This document shows, piece by piece, positions 1 through 12,244 of a DNA stretch of 64,000 nt. The stretch spans positions 56,423,854-56,487,853 of the forward strand of contig CM042011.1 of NCBI GenBank assembly GCA_023525715.1. The letters are read 5' to 3'. The notes beneath the pieces were generated by a model. The model did no database searches. It worked only from the letters and a program-made list of their open reading frames with translations, and had not been told where the DNA came from. The stretch is from Cichorium intybus (taxonomy: Eukaryota > Streptophyta > Magnoliopsida > Asterales > Asteraceae). Position 1 is the stretch's first letter. Each line of letters starts with the position of its first letter. The position numbers and the translations under genes were made by a program.

Positions 1-420
1 CAAACCGATATTTTTTTCAAAAAACCGACCACATAGGCCTCTAAATCGCTCAAATAGGTGTCGGGTCGCTCAAAAAATTTTCCGAAAAAACGACTTTTTT
101 TTTTTTTTTTAAATTTGCACATGTGCAAAAAAAAAACTTTGAACATGTGCAAAGTTTTTTATACGTACACTTTTTTTGAAATTTTATTTTACAGAACGCC
201 TTAAATATATGTTAGAAAGACATCCATAAAGAAAACTTGAAAAAAAATGTACGTATAAAAAAGTTTGCACATGTGCAAAGTTTTTTTTTTTTTGCACATG
301 TGCAAATTTTTTTCAAAAAAAAAAAAAATCGTTTTTTCGGAAATTTTTTTCAGCGACCCGGCACCTATTTGAGCGTTTTAGAGGCCTATGTGGTCGGTTT
401 TTTGAAAAAAATATCGGTTT
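1..420. repeat. Near-perfect inverted repeat (hairpin), arms ~195 bp
   Basis: Bases 1-195 are close to the reverse complement of 225-420, around a spacer of about 30 bases. Both arms hold copies of the TTTGCACATGTGCAAA palindrome (114, 138 variant, 264, 291) and a shared outer block starting CAAACCGATATTTTTTTC. The left arm runs off the window, so the true end cannot be seen. It lies outside the terminal repeat of the 18-kb MULE but shares its palindrome, so it probably belongs to a neighbouring related element. No protein is supported here. Confidence 0.85.
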
Positions 421-461
421 GGGAGATATAGGATTGATCTAAAAGGAGTTGGGAGTTATCG

Positions 462-498
462 GGTTCTCGGGAGACTTGTGGTTCTCAAAAGATCCTAA

Positions 499-501
<3 letters not shown>
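462..501. repeat. Orphan MULE terminal repeat, right-end orientation
   Basis: This block matches the right end of the 18-kb element (about 18545-18582) in the same orientation. Both contain GGTTCTCAAAAGATCCTAAG and then run into (TA)n. It is also an inverted copy of the left terminal repeat that starts at 589, so two element ends face each other across one microsatellite. It is best read as the right end of a second, mostly out-of-window element that includes the 1-420 hairpin. Confidence 0.65.

Positions 502-588
<87 letters not shown>
502..588. repeat. (TA)n followed by (AG)n microsatellite
   Basis: About 69 bases of TA then 18 bases of AG lie exactly between two facing terminal repeats. 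The TA-then-purine order recurs at the left edge of the element at 28.5 kb. Confidence 0.95.
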
Positions 589-690
589 TTGGGATTTTTT
601 GAGAACCAATGAGAGACCGAGAACCCGAGAACTCGAGGAGGAGCGTCGGATGAGAAATTTTAATGGTCAAGATTCATTAATGGCAAGATT
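589..690. repeat. Left terminal inverted repeat of the 18-kb MULE
   Basis: Reads inward from the (AG)n tract and pairs with 18489-18582. The match is patchy but long: GAGAACC near the tip, CGAGAACCCGAGAACTCGA in the middle, and CATTAATGGCAAGAT at the inner end (674-688). Confidence 0.8.
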
Positions 691-1940
691 GTAAATAACA
701 CAAAACTATTGGACATCAATTAAACAAATTAAACATTCCAGGGTCAATTGTGACAAATCACAAACAAAATAACTGAAAAAGGAAATTAAATCATTATCGC
801 AAAATTCAAGGGAATCACGAACATTCTTTGAATCTTCATACATTCTTCGTATCTTCATAATTCTGAAGAACTCGTCCATGGCGGCAACTCTCAATACCTG
901 ATCGATTCTCGCAACTTTCGATTGATTTCTTCTAATTAAATGCACAGGTTTATTCCTAACTACATTATACATAAGATTCTGTTTCGTTTTTTCTTTTTAC
1001 TCGAAAATTTCAGTCACAAATCATCATCAATGATCAAAATCAAGTTCCACTGAAGTTGATGAACACTAATTACTGCATATCCGACCTTGTTTTACAAAAA
1101 AAAAAAGTACAAAAATCACCAAAAACCGACCTAGGTTGTAGGATTTCAAATTTGAAGAAAATTTTTCATGAAAAACAACTTTCTCACAATTTATAACATG
1201 TATATCTATGAAATTTGCTTTGATTGAATCGTTTTACTTCTCAAATGTGTTTTTGTACAAATTAGAACAATACACTCATTGTTTGTTGATTTTGGAAAAT
1301 TATACAACGATCCTAATAATTTTCTGCTATTATTCTGTGATTTGTTCAACAAAAAGTAGTCTACTATGATAATGATAGTTGTTTGAGGACAACATTCATA
1401 TATTTTCATGCTAAAATGTTTGCTAGACGTAAAACCTAATACATTGAGATTGTTTCACTGTGAATATGTAGTTTTCTGTACATGTACAACTTTGTATATC
1501 ATAAAAATAGTCTATGAAATGATGAAATATTTGCATATTGACAAACTTTCTAAACCTGAATCATCCACATTGTTTAACTATATGTGTATGTAGTTTGTTG
1601 CACATGTACACAAAAATTGTCTATGAATGTTCAAATATTGGCATATTGACAAGTTTGCACATGTACAACCCTGAATAATTAACCATGCTTGTGGATATGT
1701 GTATGGATTTTGCTGCACATGTACACATTTTTTTGTGAAATGTTGTAAAATTTGCATATTGACAAACTTTGTACATGTACAACACTGAATCATCCACATT
1801 GTTTGACTATATGTATATGTAGTTTGTTGCACATGTACAAGTTTGTACATCATAGCAACTACCTGTGAATAGTCATTAACAAATTAACTCAAATGTTAAT
1901 TTATTACATGTACAGGACAAAAGTTAAAAAGGAAAAAAAT
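691..1940. other. Subterminal leader of the MULE upstream of the protease gene
   Basis: About 1.2 kb with no supported ORF. It probably holds the promoter and 5' untranslated exon(s) of the protease gene. A likely acceptor (CATGTACAG) lies just before 1915, which places the ATG at 1941 in the first coding exon. The part 1430-1860 is a tandem repeat described separately. Confidence 0.5.
1430..1860. repeat. ~115-bp tandem repeat, about 3.8 imperfect copies
   Basis: The anchor ATCCACATTGTTT occurs near 1562 and 1791, and GTTGCACATGTACA-type blocks recur near 1596, 1710 and 1825, giving spacings of about 112-117 bp. Every unit carries one or two half-variants of the element's palindrome (TGCACATGTACA, TGTACATGTACA). 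Confidence 0.75.
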
Positions 1941-4900
1941 ATGAGGAAAAGTCAAAGACAGTTGAGTGACAGTGAAGAAGATTACAACACCGAAGATGAG
2001 ATAAATGAAGAGAACTTGACAGTACTTGTACAGAGCATTACAGGTACAAAAAACTTTCAAAAAGGTGCAACTAAGCACATTATTATTACCTTCTTCCCTA
2101 TATGGATAATTTTGTACATGTGCAAAAGGTGGACATAGTCAACTTACAGATATGCAGACTTTTGTACATGTGCAAAAAACGTGTACAAAAGAAAACTTAT
2201 GAACATTTCTATACATTGTTTACATGGACAAACTTTGATGAAAAACATGCACATGTGCAAAACTTTGGACATATGCAAATTTGTATACATTTGTAAAGAA
2301 ATTTGTACATGTGCACAAATTTGAACATGTGCAAACTTGTGCACATGTGCAAAGATTATTCATGAATATATCTTATAATCATAACTACAATCCATCTTTC
2401 AACAGACACATTAGCATATGACAGCGATAACGAAACCTTAGCACAATATCAAGAAAGGACAAAGAAGCTGCAGAATTTTTCAAAAGAGGAAACAACAGTC
2501 AAAGCTTCTACTTCAAATACCACAACATCAGGTGTTAAAAGAAAAGGACAAGATAGGGGAATTAAACGAAATGACAAGAAGAAAACAAAAAAAGCAAAGT
2601 CAACTCTCACACCATTCAAAGGATTCCGAACAAGTGACATATTAAGATCAAAATCAAGTTCAGGACAAAAAATAAAGATGATGGCTATAACCAAGTTGAC
2701 TAAAAAAATATCATCTATTAAAGCAAAAAAACCAAAAAGAAATGATGAACCTAAATCAAATTCAAATGAACCACGTGCACGAAAAAGACTGAGATATGTT
2801 GAAGAAAAACCAAAAAAGAAGTTGAAGGGTAAGAAGTCAGAAGCCCAAGCTGATAAAGTAAAAGTTCAAAACAACGCAATTAATGAACTTTTTGGCTTGA
2901 GAATTAAAACTTCTCCAGCAAGCTTGATTGATGCAATCAAGGTGATGTCAAAAGAGCAAAAAGAAGCCGTCATAGACATGGGATTCGAATCTATTCTGAA
3001 CATCAAGATGCACCAATGTCCTCTAAGATTGGGACATTACTTGTTAGAGAACCTGGATGACAAAATTTTGGTCATGAGGACCGGAAAAGGAGACATACAA
3101 CTCACACCTGATCTTGTTCATGAAATACTTGGGATTCCATTAGGAAGTCAAAGCTTAGAAGAAGTTGAACCCGTCAAAAGAACAAACAATCTTTTTAAAC
3201 TTTGGGAGGATCAATTTCCTGGAGAAAACTTAGCAAAAGGTACTGTTGTGAAAAAGATTGAAGAGACGGATGATGATGGAATACTTTTCAAGCTGAACTT
3301 CATGACACTCTTTGCAAACTGTTTCCACGAATGCTACACAAGTGGAACCTGCAAAAAAGATATTGTATACAAGCTGCTGGCTGTTGAGGAGATCAAAGAT
3401 ATGGACTGGTGTTCATATGTGTTGAAGGGACTTGAAGGTTCAAAAGAAGGATGGACTCCATACAACACAAAAAGCATATATGCTGGTCCAATCACATTTC
3501 TTGTTGTAAGTAACTTTGTACTTGTTGCAAGCAGCATCTACTATTTCATTATTACTAGTACTGAATGTAATTTTCTTATTCCAGCTCACATATCTGCATA
3601 AGATCAGAGGTCCAAAAGATAATGTTCCAAGGAGACTACCTGCACTAGGGAATTGGGATTCAGACATGGTGAAAAAAAGAGAAGAGAAGGAGATAAGAAG
3701 TGGAGGTTTTGGGGAGTTTGAGGAAGATGAAGAACAGGATAAACAGCAAGAGCAAGTTGTTAGAGAGAAAACAAGAGAGGTATGTATGATTATCATATTT
3801 GTGACATTTTTTAATGCACTAATTACTTAAACTAATAAATATCTATTTTTTTGCACATGTACAAGTTTTATTATACAAAACTTTGAACATGTGCAAACTT
3901 TGGTATAGGCAAAACTGTATTTGTGTAAAAATTTGCACACAGGCAAAAATTTGCACATATGCAAAAATTTCAGTTTTGCACATAGGAAAAAATATGTACA
4001 TGTGCAAAAATTTCATACACCATAAAGTATGGACACATCTGCCTGTATGAAACAGTTAAAACTTTACTAATGTATATTTAACAATGTATACAGGAAGATT
4101 TGATAGAGATGAAGGATAAAATGAAGAGGATTTCCAGATATGAATGTGAACTTACAACCAAGTTTTGGACCTATATGCAAGAGAACCCTAACGATGAGGA
4201 GATTTTGAATTTGAAAAGGGAGTTTCAATCGATGTTTGGTATCGCTACATATTCAGATGGTGATGACAATGATCATGAAGACATACCAAAAGCATATGAT
4301 ACTAATGATGACGATCAACATAGTGACAAAAAAAATGAAGATAAAGAAGGTGATGAGGATGAAAATGATGAAGATCAAGATAGAAATGATAATGAAGTCA
4401 TACCAGCAAGTTCTGATGATGATGATCAGCAAAGTGATGATGAAGATGATGATATTGAAGATAGTGATGGTGATCAACAAATTCATAATGAAAATGATCA
4501 TAATGATGATGTAAAAGATAAGGAAAATGAAGATGATGAAAATGATGATGATGAAGACAATGAAAATGATGATGCAAAAGATGACAGTAGTAATGGTGAT
4601 GCCAATAAAGATGGTGATGATGTCATGAATACAGAAACAAGGGATAATGTTGCTGGTAATCAAGTAAATAAAGAAAACAAAGAGAACGTGGGTGGTGACC
4701 AAATGAATACAAACACCATGAAAAAAGTGGGACAAAATGAAGATGTGCAAGATGATATGATGAACATTGAAGCCATCAACAACGTCCGAGACGATAGTGA
4801 AAGAGATGAAAACAACGATGGTGTTCAAGATGAGATGATGAACAAAGGAGAAGAAGAAAAAGAAATCGTGGATAAATATATGGTTAATACAAGAGTAGAC

Positions 4901-7414
4901 ACATCCATGTACCATGCACCAAGTCATGTGGAGAAGGAGACGGAAATCAATCAGCCATCAACAGAAACTCCACAAAAAAAGACACCCGATTTCGAAAAAA
5001 TGACCAAAGATCAACAACAAAATCCCAACATCGAACACCAAACAGACATTAACAATCAAATCACAGTTCCATCAACATCATCATCTGGACCTGCCAAAAA
5101 ATGGACAAACTATGTCCCAAAATTCCAAGTTCTTCTTCCTATCACGTATGACGAATACATGGGACAGGTATGCGATGAATTAGTAGGCCTAGTAAAATCA
5201 GGAAAAGTAGATAAAAATAACAGTAGCTATACATATGTTAATCATCTTGAGGATTATAAAAAGCTTGAGCAAGTTCAACCTAGTTTACATACCAATAAAG
5301 ATATTAAATTTGAGCAAGTTTCAACTACATTGACTAAGCAAGTGGATGGCTATGACGGACCTAGTTTTGATTTGAAAATATCCCAAGAATCTCAAACTGA
5401 TTTAGATACTAATGATGAAAAAATAGCTGAACAACTTCAATCTAAAGTGCCTAAAGAAGATGAAGACTTTAACAAACCTACTATTGATTTGAAATTATCC
5501 CAGGAGTTTGGCATTATATTGGATAAGTTGGGAGCAAAACCTGTTGATGATGAAGGAAAACCGGTGAAGATTCATTTGGTGAATCCAAACAATGAGATTG
5601 ATGACAAAAATGAAGAAGAAACTCCATTGGTTAAAAGGCTACGGAAACCATCTGTGTACAATAATTCTTCTTACTACAAGAAAATTGTTGAAGTTCTTGA
5701 TATGGTGAAACCAATCGAGGTGACAATATCAAATAGACTTTTTGCTTTGGAGGGTGAAATCCAGTAAGTGTTTTGTTTATATTTACCTAGGCTAATAAAA
5801 CTTACTTTGAACATGTATAAAATTGTGTACTTCTGCACATGTACAAACTTTGCACATGTACAAAGTTTTTTTTTTAAATGTGAATATCTGGAATAATATC
5901 TATTTTGGCATATGTGCAACTTCCAGAAGTATGATTCTTTTTAATGCAAGGTCTTATTTTTCAGAGATTTTTTTAATGGTATAAACCATTTTGCACATGT
6001 GCAAACTTTTCATATGTTTGCACATGTGCAAACTTTTCATATATTTGCACATGTGCACTTTTCAGCATTTTTGTTTGATGGTTAAAATGTTAAACATGCA
6101 TATCTTGAATAATTCTACAAACAGTTATGCAAAAATTCAAGAACTAGGAGTTAACTTTTTTTTGGTTAAATGCAGCCATCCCGTTTTTGAGACAAAAGAT
6201 GGGATGCAGGTTAGCAGGATTCTGATCGAGACAATGATACCAAACACATGTGTAGCTTTAAATGTCATAGATATCTGGATCTTCATCTTAAACCATGAAG
6301 AATTGCTTAAAACCAAACACAAACCAAAGAAAGTTTATTGTAATGTCATCCATCTGGTAATATTTCATTTAGTTTATATAAATTATTAAAGAACAAAAAT
6401 GATATTCATGCTACTAATATTAAATTAATCAAATAACAGAAGAAGGAAGACTTTGATGAAGATGCTGATCTAGAAGCGTTGTACAAGATCTTTGAAGACA
6501 ACACCAACAACACGCTCAAAAAATGCAAGATCAAAAACCTGAAAAAAGTTGATTTGGTATGGACTCTTTCTTAAATATAACAAATTGCATTTGTACATAT
6601 ACATGCATATAGGCAAAAATTCTAAATCTGCATAAATGTATATGAGGCATTTGTACAGGTGTATTCCGGTTAAGTTGCACATGTACAAATTTTTGCACAT
6701 GTTCAAAAATTAGAAATTTGCCTATGTACACATACTTGTACATGTGCAAAATTTTATCATTTAAACTTAATGACTAAATTTGCATATATACAGGTGTTCT
6801 TCCCAATTAGTCACCATTCCCACTACTACGTTTATGTCTTTGACTTGAACAAAAAAATGGTACACCTTTTAGACAACATAAAAAACAAGAAGGTTGGCTA
6901 TTACTGCAAGTCTCCAAAGAGAATGGTAAGCATTAATAATCTTAAATATTTCAACATCGTTACATATATATAACTAGAAAGAACAAAAAAACTTAAAGAA
7001 ATCTTGGTTTTACTACAGGTTGATTTCTTCTCAAGGTATATAGCTGAAATGAAGCACAAAAGTGCAGACATAATTGCTAAACAACAGGTGAAGTTGGCCA
7101 AAATGAAATGGCAAACAGTATACAATAAAGTAGACTGTGCAATCTTTGCAATGAGACACATGGAATGCTTCACTGGTGGTCCAATTTCAAGGTTTGATTG
7201 TGGGTTTGTAAAAGAGTCCGACGAACAAAAAATTCAACTGATGAGACTCCGCAAGAAATATGTAACCAAGATTTTGATGTCTGATAAGAACAAACGGATG
7301 AAAGAATTCCTTGATGATGCAAAATATTTTTCAAAGATAGAGTTGGGACTAAGGAGCTCTATTCTACTTGAAGCTTACAAAAACAGAGCAAACCGCTTCA
7401 ATTTACTCTTCTAA
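1941..7414 (+). CDS. ULP1-type (C48) cysteine protease of the MULE, 8 exons, ~1297 aa
   Basis: Proposed exons are 1941-2043, 2406-3505, 3585-3779, 4094-5763, 6176-6356, 6440-6556, 6794-6925 and 7019-7414. Every junction is GT..AG with matching phase, and the 3894 nt contain no internal stop. Order: a basic, Lys-rich N-terminus (to ~residue 160); a conserved plant-transposon domain with IKTSPASLIDAIKVMS and TPDLVHEILGIPLGS (~190-400); a long Asp/Glu/Asn-rich stretch (~520-700); and a C-terminal ULP1 peptidase. The peptidase shows VFFPIS..SHYY (His ~1132), HLLDNI (Asp ~1149) and NKVDCAIFAMRHME (Cys ~1206), the expected His-Asp-Cys order. ULP1 enzymes cut SUMO or SUMO-like tails; whether this one does is unknown. 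The usual DCG motif is DCA here. Introns are rich in the 16-bp palindrome. The exon model is inferred from the genome only. Confidence 0.8.
3840..4020. repeat. Intron filled with palindrome variants
   Basis: The intron between protease exons 3 and 4 holds at least five copies of the TTTGCACATGTGCAAA family, intact or decayed (from 3850, 3882, 3935, 3950 and 3995), spaced by short AT-rich linkers. Flanking exons do not contain them. Confidence 0.75.
5830..6060. repeat. Palindrome cluster in protease intron 4
   Basis: Contains exact 16-mers at 5990-6005 and 6017-6032, a near-exact TTTGCACATGTACAAA at 5849-5864, another half-variant at 5833, and a truncated copy at 6044. The intron runs from 5764 to 6175. 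Confidence 0.85.
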
Positions 7415-9490
7415 CTTTTAAATTCATTAATTTGTTTTCTGTCTTCAACACATATCTTCATTGTATTTGAATTTGCTTTCATTTTCCTTTCTCATATGTT
7501 TTTTGGTTATGTAGTTTGCTAAACATATTGTAACTCTACAATGTCCGTTATGAGTATCATATTTCTATATAAATTTGAAGCATTTGCAAAAATATGGCAA
7601 AGTATTAAGTTTGCACATGTGCAAACTTCCAAAAAAAAGGCGTACATCTTCAAAAACATATAAGTTTCTATGTTGGCAAACTTATGAAAAGTTCTATACA
7701 TGTACAAACCTCAAAAAACTTTGATCCATTGTAGGTTTGGTAGGTATCATGGGTGGAGTATGAGCCGTGGATGTCGTGAATGGAGGATTCTGAGCCGCCA
7801 CCATATGATCTTGTTCACGGTATCTAAATGTTGACAAGAATAATAAGTTTATAGTAATACATAAATGAAAACAAATTAAAAAGGTTGAAAAACTAACCTC
7901 ACTAAAATCACCAACTCCGTGTCGACTAGTGCTACGCATCTTAAGATCCACACCACCTAGGAATCTAATGCAAAACATAGAACACAATGTATCAACATAA
8001 TACTTTAAAAATATATAACAATAATAGTAAAAGAAAGTAGCATACATATAATAATTAAACGGTTTTTAATTAAAAACAAAAAATTTAATATATTTATTTT
8101 GAATCAGCTTTAACCAGGGGCAAATAGTTAATATTGTACCTTTTAATGTCAGCCTAAATAACTTTTTACGGTAACCTAGGTTCTCACAGCAATTTTGTCT
8201 TTATTTCATAAAACATATGATAAAAAATAAGATATATAAGCGTCAGTTAAACTAACCAATTAATACATCAGATTAAAAATTTTACTTACCAATATACGAG
8301 TGAAATAAATATTTTTATACAACATTATATAGACCATCACAATATTGGGATATGATTTTTATAAAATATATTAAATATTAAATTCACTTACCCCTTATGT
8401 TTAGGGCACGCCTCACTTCTTTTCTGAATTCTGACTTTGATTTTCGATTACGAACACAAGCTCCAATCCTCCACTTCTGATTTACGATTACCAGGTCCAA
8501 CCATTTACGCCTTCACACAATCACTACCAGACCTCCGCTCCACCCTCCGGCAACGGCGAGTCAGCGACAACGAACTAATCAATTTCATACGCCTCCATCG
8601 CCATTACGTTTTTGACGCTACACTGCGCCTGCATCTCCGTACCTCGTCTCCTTCTCACCAGAACCTGTCGCACCACCACATTAAACCCCCTCTCATCCTT
8701 GGCCGACACGTATTTCCAGGTATGCACTCTGAATTGCATATAATTTTACCCTATTGGGGGTTTAGGGCATATAAGTGATTGTACTGTAACAATCAAAGAG
8801 ATAATTCACCAAACAATATTGGGATTGTTTAGTATTGATGCAAAGGAGAAATAATTCTATAAATACAACATCTGATTGAATGATACCTTAAAAAAATGTT
8901 CTGTTTGGGAATTTTGTACTGTTAGTATGTTTATGAAGTAGCCATATCACCCTTTCTACTCCCATTTAGTTGCAGGTGAGTGACTATCTGATTTACATTG
9001 ATGGTATGCACTCTGAATTGCTACTGCGTTGGTAAAAGAAGCATACCACATTACCTGTTTGATAAAATGCCTTGTAGAAGTAGGATTTGTGGAAATTTGG
9101 AATAGGTTTGAACCACCAAAACATTATAGTTTCTTAGAATCATGTTCATATTGACTTTGGGCTTTACAAGCAGTTAATTAAAACACTATGTTGATTTTTT
9201 TTGGAACTAAAGTGTCATTCAATCTTAGTTTCAAGTACAAGTGTCCTTGTTTGAGTTTGCAAGTTACATTTGTCTTTTGTTAATCTTTTCATGTGTATAC
9301 TTGATTGTGAAATGTTAGTTTAGGACACATCAAGAGATTGTTTTGCTGATTTGAGTTCAAATCAAGATAGATGTTTTGAAAGTTTCATACATTTATTGAT
9401 TATTTTGACACTCATATGTCCATATTGTTTTAAAAATGCAGGAAACTGTTCAACTTGAAAGTTTCATACATCTATTTAACTGATCAAAAG
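7415..9490. other. Spacer between the two ULP1-like genes
   Basis: Contains an exact palindrome at 7610-7625. Two exon-like pieces lie on the minus strand at about 7898-7956 and 7731-7823, each preceded by a TAG acceptor. Their translations (GVDLKMRSTSRHGVGDF, and a Pro/Thr-rich stretch with TSTAHTPPMIPTKPTMDQ) are not recognised. They could be relics of a captured gene. From 8780 to 9490 only AT-rich DNA is seen, probably intron or 5' leader of the downstream gene, since an acceptor-like ATGCAG lies at 9437-9442. Confidence 0.45.
8437..8721 (+). other. GC-richer exon-like ORF, possibly captured or 5' exon
   Basis: An open stretch with clearly higher GC than its surroundings, ending at a donor-like CCAG/GTATGC. 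The translation is rich in Leu, Arg, His and Ser (for example SLPDLRSTLRQRRVSDNELI) and is not recognised. It could be a captured host exon or the first exon of the gene at 9491-12244. There is no independent support for translation. Confidence 0.3.
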
Positions 9491-12244
9491 ATGACAACTC
9501 CAAATTTAAAACACATTACAGGTAACAACATTTGAAAATATTTATCTAGATGATATAACTTTTCTTGTAAAATGTGAAAATCATGAACATGTACACATCT
9601 GTGTAATTGTGCACATGTACAAAGTTGAGTACTTGTGCACATGTGCAAAGTTGTGAACTCATACACACATTTCTACAAAGAATTATGTTATAATACATAT
9701 ATTTGTACATGTACAAAGATGTGTAATTTTGCACATGTACAAACTTTTAACATGTACAAAGTTGTGTAATTTTGCACATGTACAAACTTTTAACATGTAC
9801 AAAGTTTTTTTTAAAATGTGAAAAAATCAAACATTTCTACAAAGATTTATTTTATAATACATATTAATAATCTTTGAACAGGTGAAGAGGAAAATAGTAC
9901 TAGTGATGAAAACTCACCGCAGAAAAGATTAAGAACCAACAACTTGAAAGAAATAGCATCATCATCAACTCCTACTCAAGAAAATACAAGGTGGACAAAA
10001 GAGAAAGTACTAGCTTCAACAAAGAAAATCAAACCCTCACCTGTCCTGCAAAAAAAACAAAGAGAACTCCAGCTCTTAAAGGAATTACAATAAATGAACC
10101 GACAAGAGTACTTTGGTCGGCTCACAAGATCAATCCTGCAGAAGCAAAAAGAAAAGGAAAAGAAAAGGAAATAACGGTACAACAAAAAAGAAAACCCAAA
10201 AAACAAATCCAAAATAAAGATGATTTTGCATCAACATCAAGGGGACAAACATCAAAAAAAAGAAAAATACCTGTTAAAGAGGTGCAAGCACACGTTCAAA
10301 ACAAGCCAATAAATGAAATTTTTGGGTTGAGAATAAAAACATCACCATCAAGCCTCATAGATGCAATCAAGGTGATGTCGGCAAACCAAAGAGAAGCGGT
10401 GAAAGATATGGGCTTCGAAGGCCTTCTGAATATGAAGCTACAACAATGTCCTCTTAGATTGGGACATTATTTGCTAGAGAATCTGGATGACACAAATTTG
10501 GTCATGAGGACCGGAAAAAGAGACATAAGCCTCACACCTGATCTTGTTCATGAAATACTTAGGATTCCCTTAGGAAGTCAAAGCTTAGAAGAAGTGGAAC
10601 CAGTCAAACGAACAAACAATATTTTTAAACTTTGGGAGGATCAGTTTCCTGGAGAAAACATACAAAAAGATGCTGTTGTGAAAAAGATTGAAGAGACGGA
10701 TGATGATGGAATACTTTTCAAGCTGAACTTCATGACACTCTTCGCAAACTGCTTCCACGAATGCTACACAAGTGGAACCTGCAAAAAAGATATTGTATAC
10801 AAGCTGCTGGCTGTTAAGGAGATCAAAGATATGGACTGGTGTTCATATGTGTTGAAGGGACTTGAAGGTTCAAAAGAAGGCTGGACTCCATACAACAGAA
10901 AAAGCAAATATGCCGGTCCAATCACTTTCCTTGTTGTAAGTACCTCTCCATTTCTTACATAATAATATGAAAATGATTTTATAATACAGATCCACAAAGA
11001 GGCTGTAGACTTGGTTGCATGTGGGTGTCTTTTAATAATAAACATGATGCTTTTTACCAGGATGATAAAGTTTATGGTGAGCCTTTCATGAAAGGGTGTT
11101 TCTATGTCTTGTGTTAATTAATATTTGCATCTCTTTGCATGCACATTTTTACCAGGATTATAATCTGTAATGGTTGGTGCTTTTCAACCTATGTATACTT
11201 CTTACTGTTGTCTATTCATATTTGGGTGTCCTGAACAGATGTCTTGTTTGAACCGTTGATGTTCCATGGCTCTTTAGAGGGACCAATTTGTACATATTAA
11301 TTAATTAAAATTCTTATCTGCTAACTGTTTGCTCCATTGTCATTGACTATAATCGTGTGTATGAGATTTTGTTTATCTGAAATACTCTGTGTGTTGGCTT
11401 ATGGTATAAAAAAATTCAAAATAATATAAATAACATGTAATCTTTATTTATGTGATTATGACTATGTGTAAAGGTTTTTTGATTCTCAACTATTAAATCT
11501 TAGCTTTATTGTTCTTGATTGTTGAATCTTTAGTTTTCTGATTAGTGTTTTTCCCATATTTCTTACATAGCATTTCTTATTTTATTATTCCTAATACTGA
11601 AAACACATTGTTTATTTCAGCTCACATATTTGCACAACATCAGAGGTCCACATGATGATGTTCCGAGGACCCTACCAACGATTGAAACTTGGGATAACGA
11701 CATGGTGAAAAAAAGAGAAGAGAATGAGATAAAAAATGGAGGTTTTGGGGAGTTTGAGGAAACACAGGAAAAAACTATTAGAAAGAAAACAAAAGAGGTA
11801 TGTACAATTCATAAAACCTTGCACATGTGCAAATCTATGCACAAACACAATATTCACAGACTTTGCACATGTACAAACATTTTGTGTGTTAGATTTTTTT
11901 AGTTGACTTGAAATATTCAAATACTTATGTATATATGTATGCAGGAAGAGCTGTTTGACATAAAGGACAAATTAAAAAGAATCAAAAGACTTAACATAGA
12001 AGTTTTAACAACAATCTGCAAATATCTTAGAAAGGACCGGTATGATAAAGAGATATTAGAACTAAATGATCAATATGATTTGGTATTTGGTATTCATAGA
12101 AATAAAACAAATGGTGAAGAAGATGATGGCAAGAATGATGATGGTGAAGATGATGATGAAGAGAGTGATGATGGTGAAGATGAGAATGGCGAGAGTAATG
12201 ACGATGACAGTGAAAGTACTTCCGGTTCTTGTATGAAGATTTAA
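9491..12244 (+). pseudogene. Truncated, frameshifted paralogue of the ULP1-like gene
   Basis: Exon-by-exon copy of the first half of the protease gene. Exons are 9491-9521, 9882-10935, 11621-11797 and 11945-12244, with the same phases and the same boundaries (FLV donor, LTYLH acceptor). The conserved domain (about 10303-10935) is very close to 2880-3505 at DNA level. The frame entering exon 2 (GEEENSTSDENSPQKR..) does not match the frame of the conserved domain, which opens near 9991; a shift near 9990 is needed. The last exon keeps the KDKLKRI region and an acidic run and stops at 12242-12244, so the peptidase domain is missing. It may be a decayed copy or a domain-only protein from an internal start. 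Its third intron is 685 bp against 79 bp in the full gene. Confidence 0.7.
9560..9815. repeat. 42-bp tandem repeat made of palindrome halves (intron)
   Basis: Units containing TTTGCACATGTACAAAC and TTTTAACATGTACAAAG start near 9729 and 9771, with more diverged ones upstream. The array lies in the first intron of the truncated paralogue. Confidence 0.75.

Noticed and set aside
449..694. ORFs of alternating Tyr-Ile across (TA)n tracts, here and at 18.6, 23.1, 28.4, 30.3, 39.7, 57.3, 59.9 and 61.5 kb
   Set aside because: They are reading frames through simple repeats with no coding character.
4253..4927. 224-codon minus-strand ORF opposite the acidic run of the protease gene
   Set aside because: It is the antisense shadow of GAT/GAA-rich coding DNA; the Ile/Phe-rich translation is an artefact.
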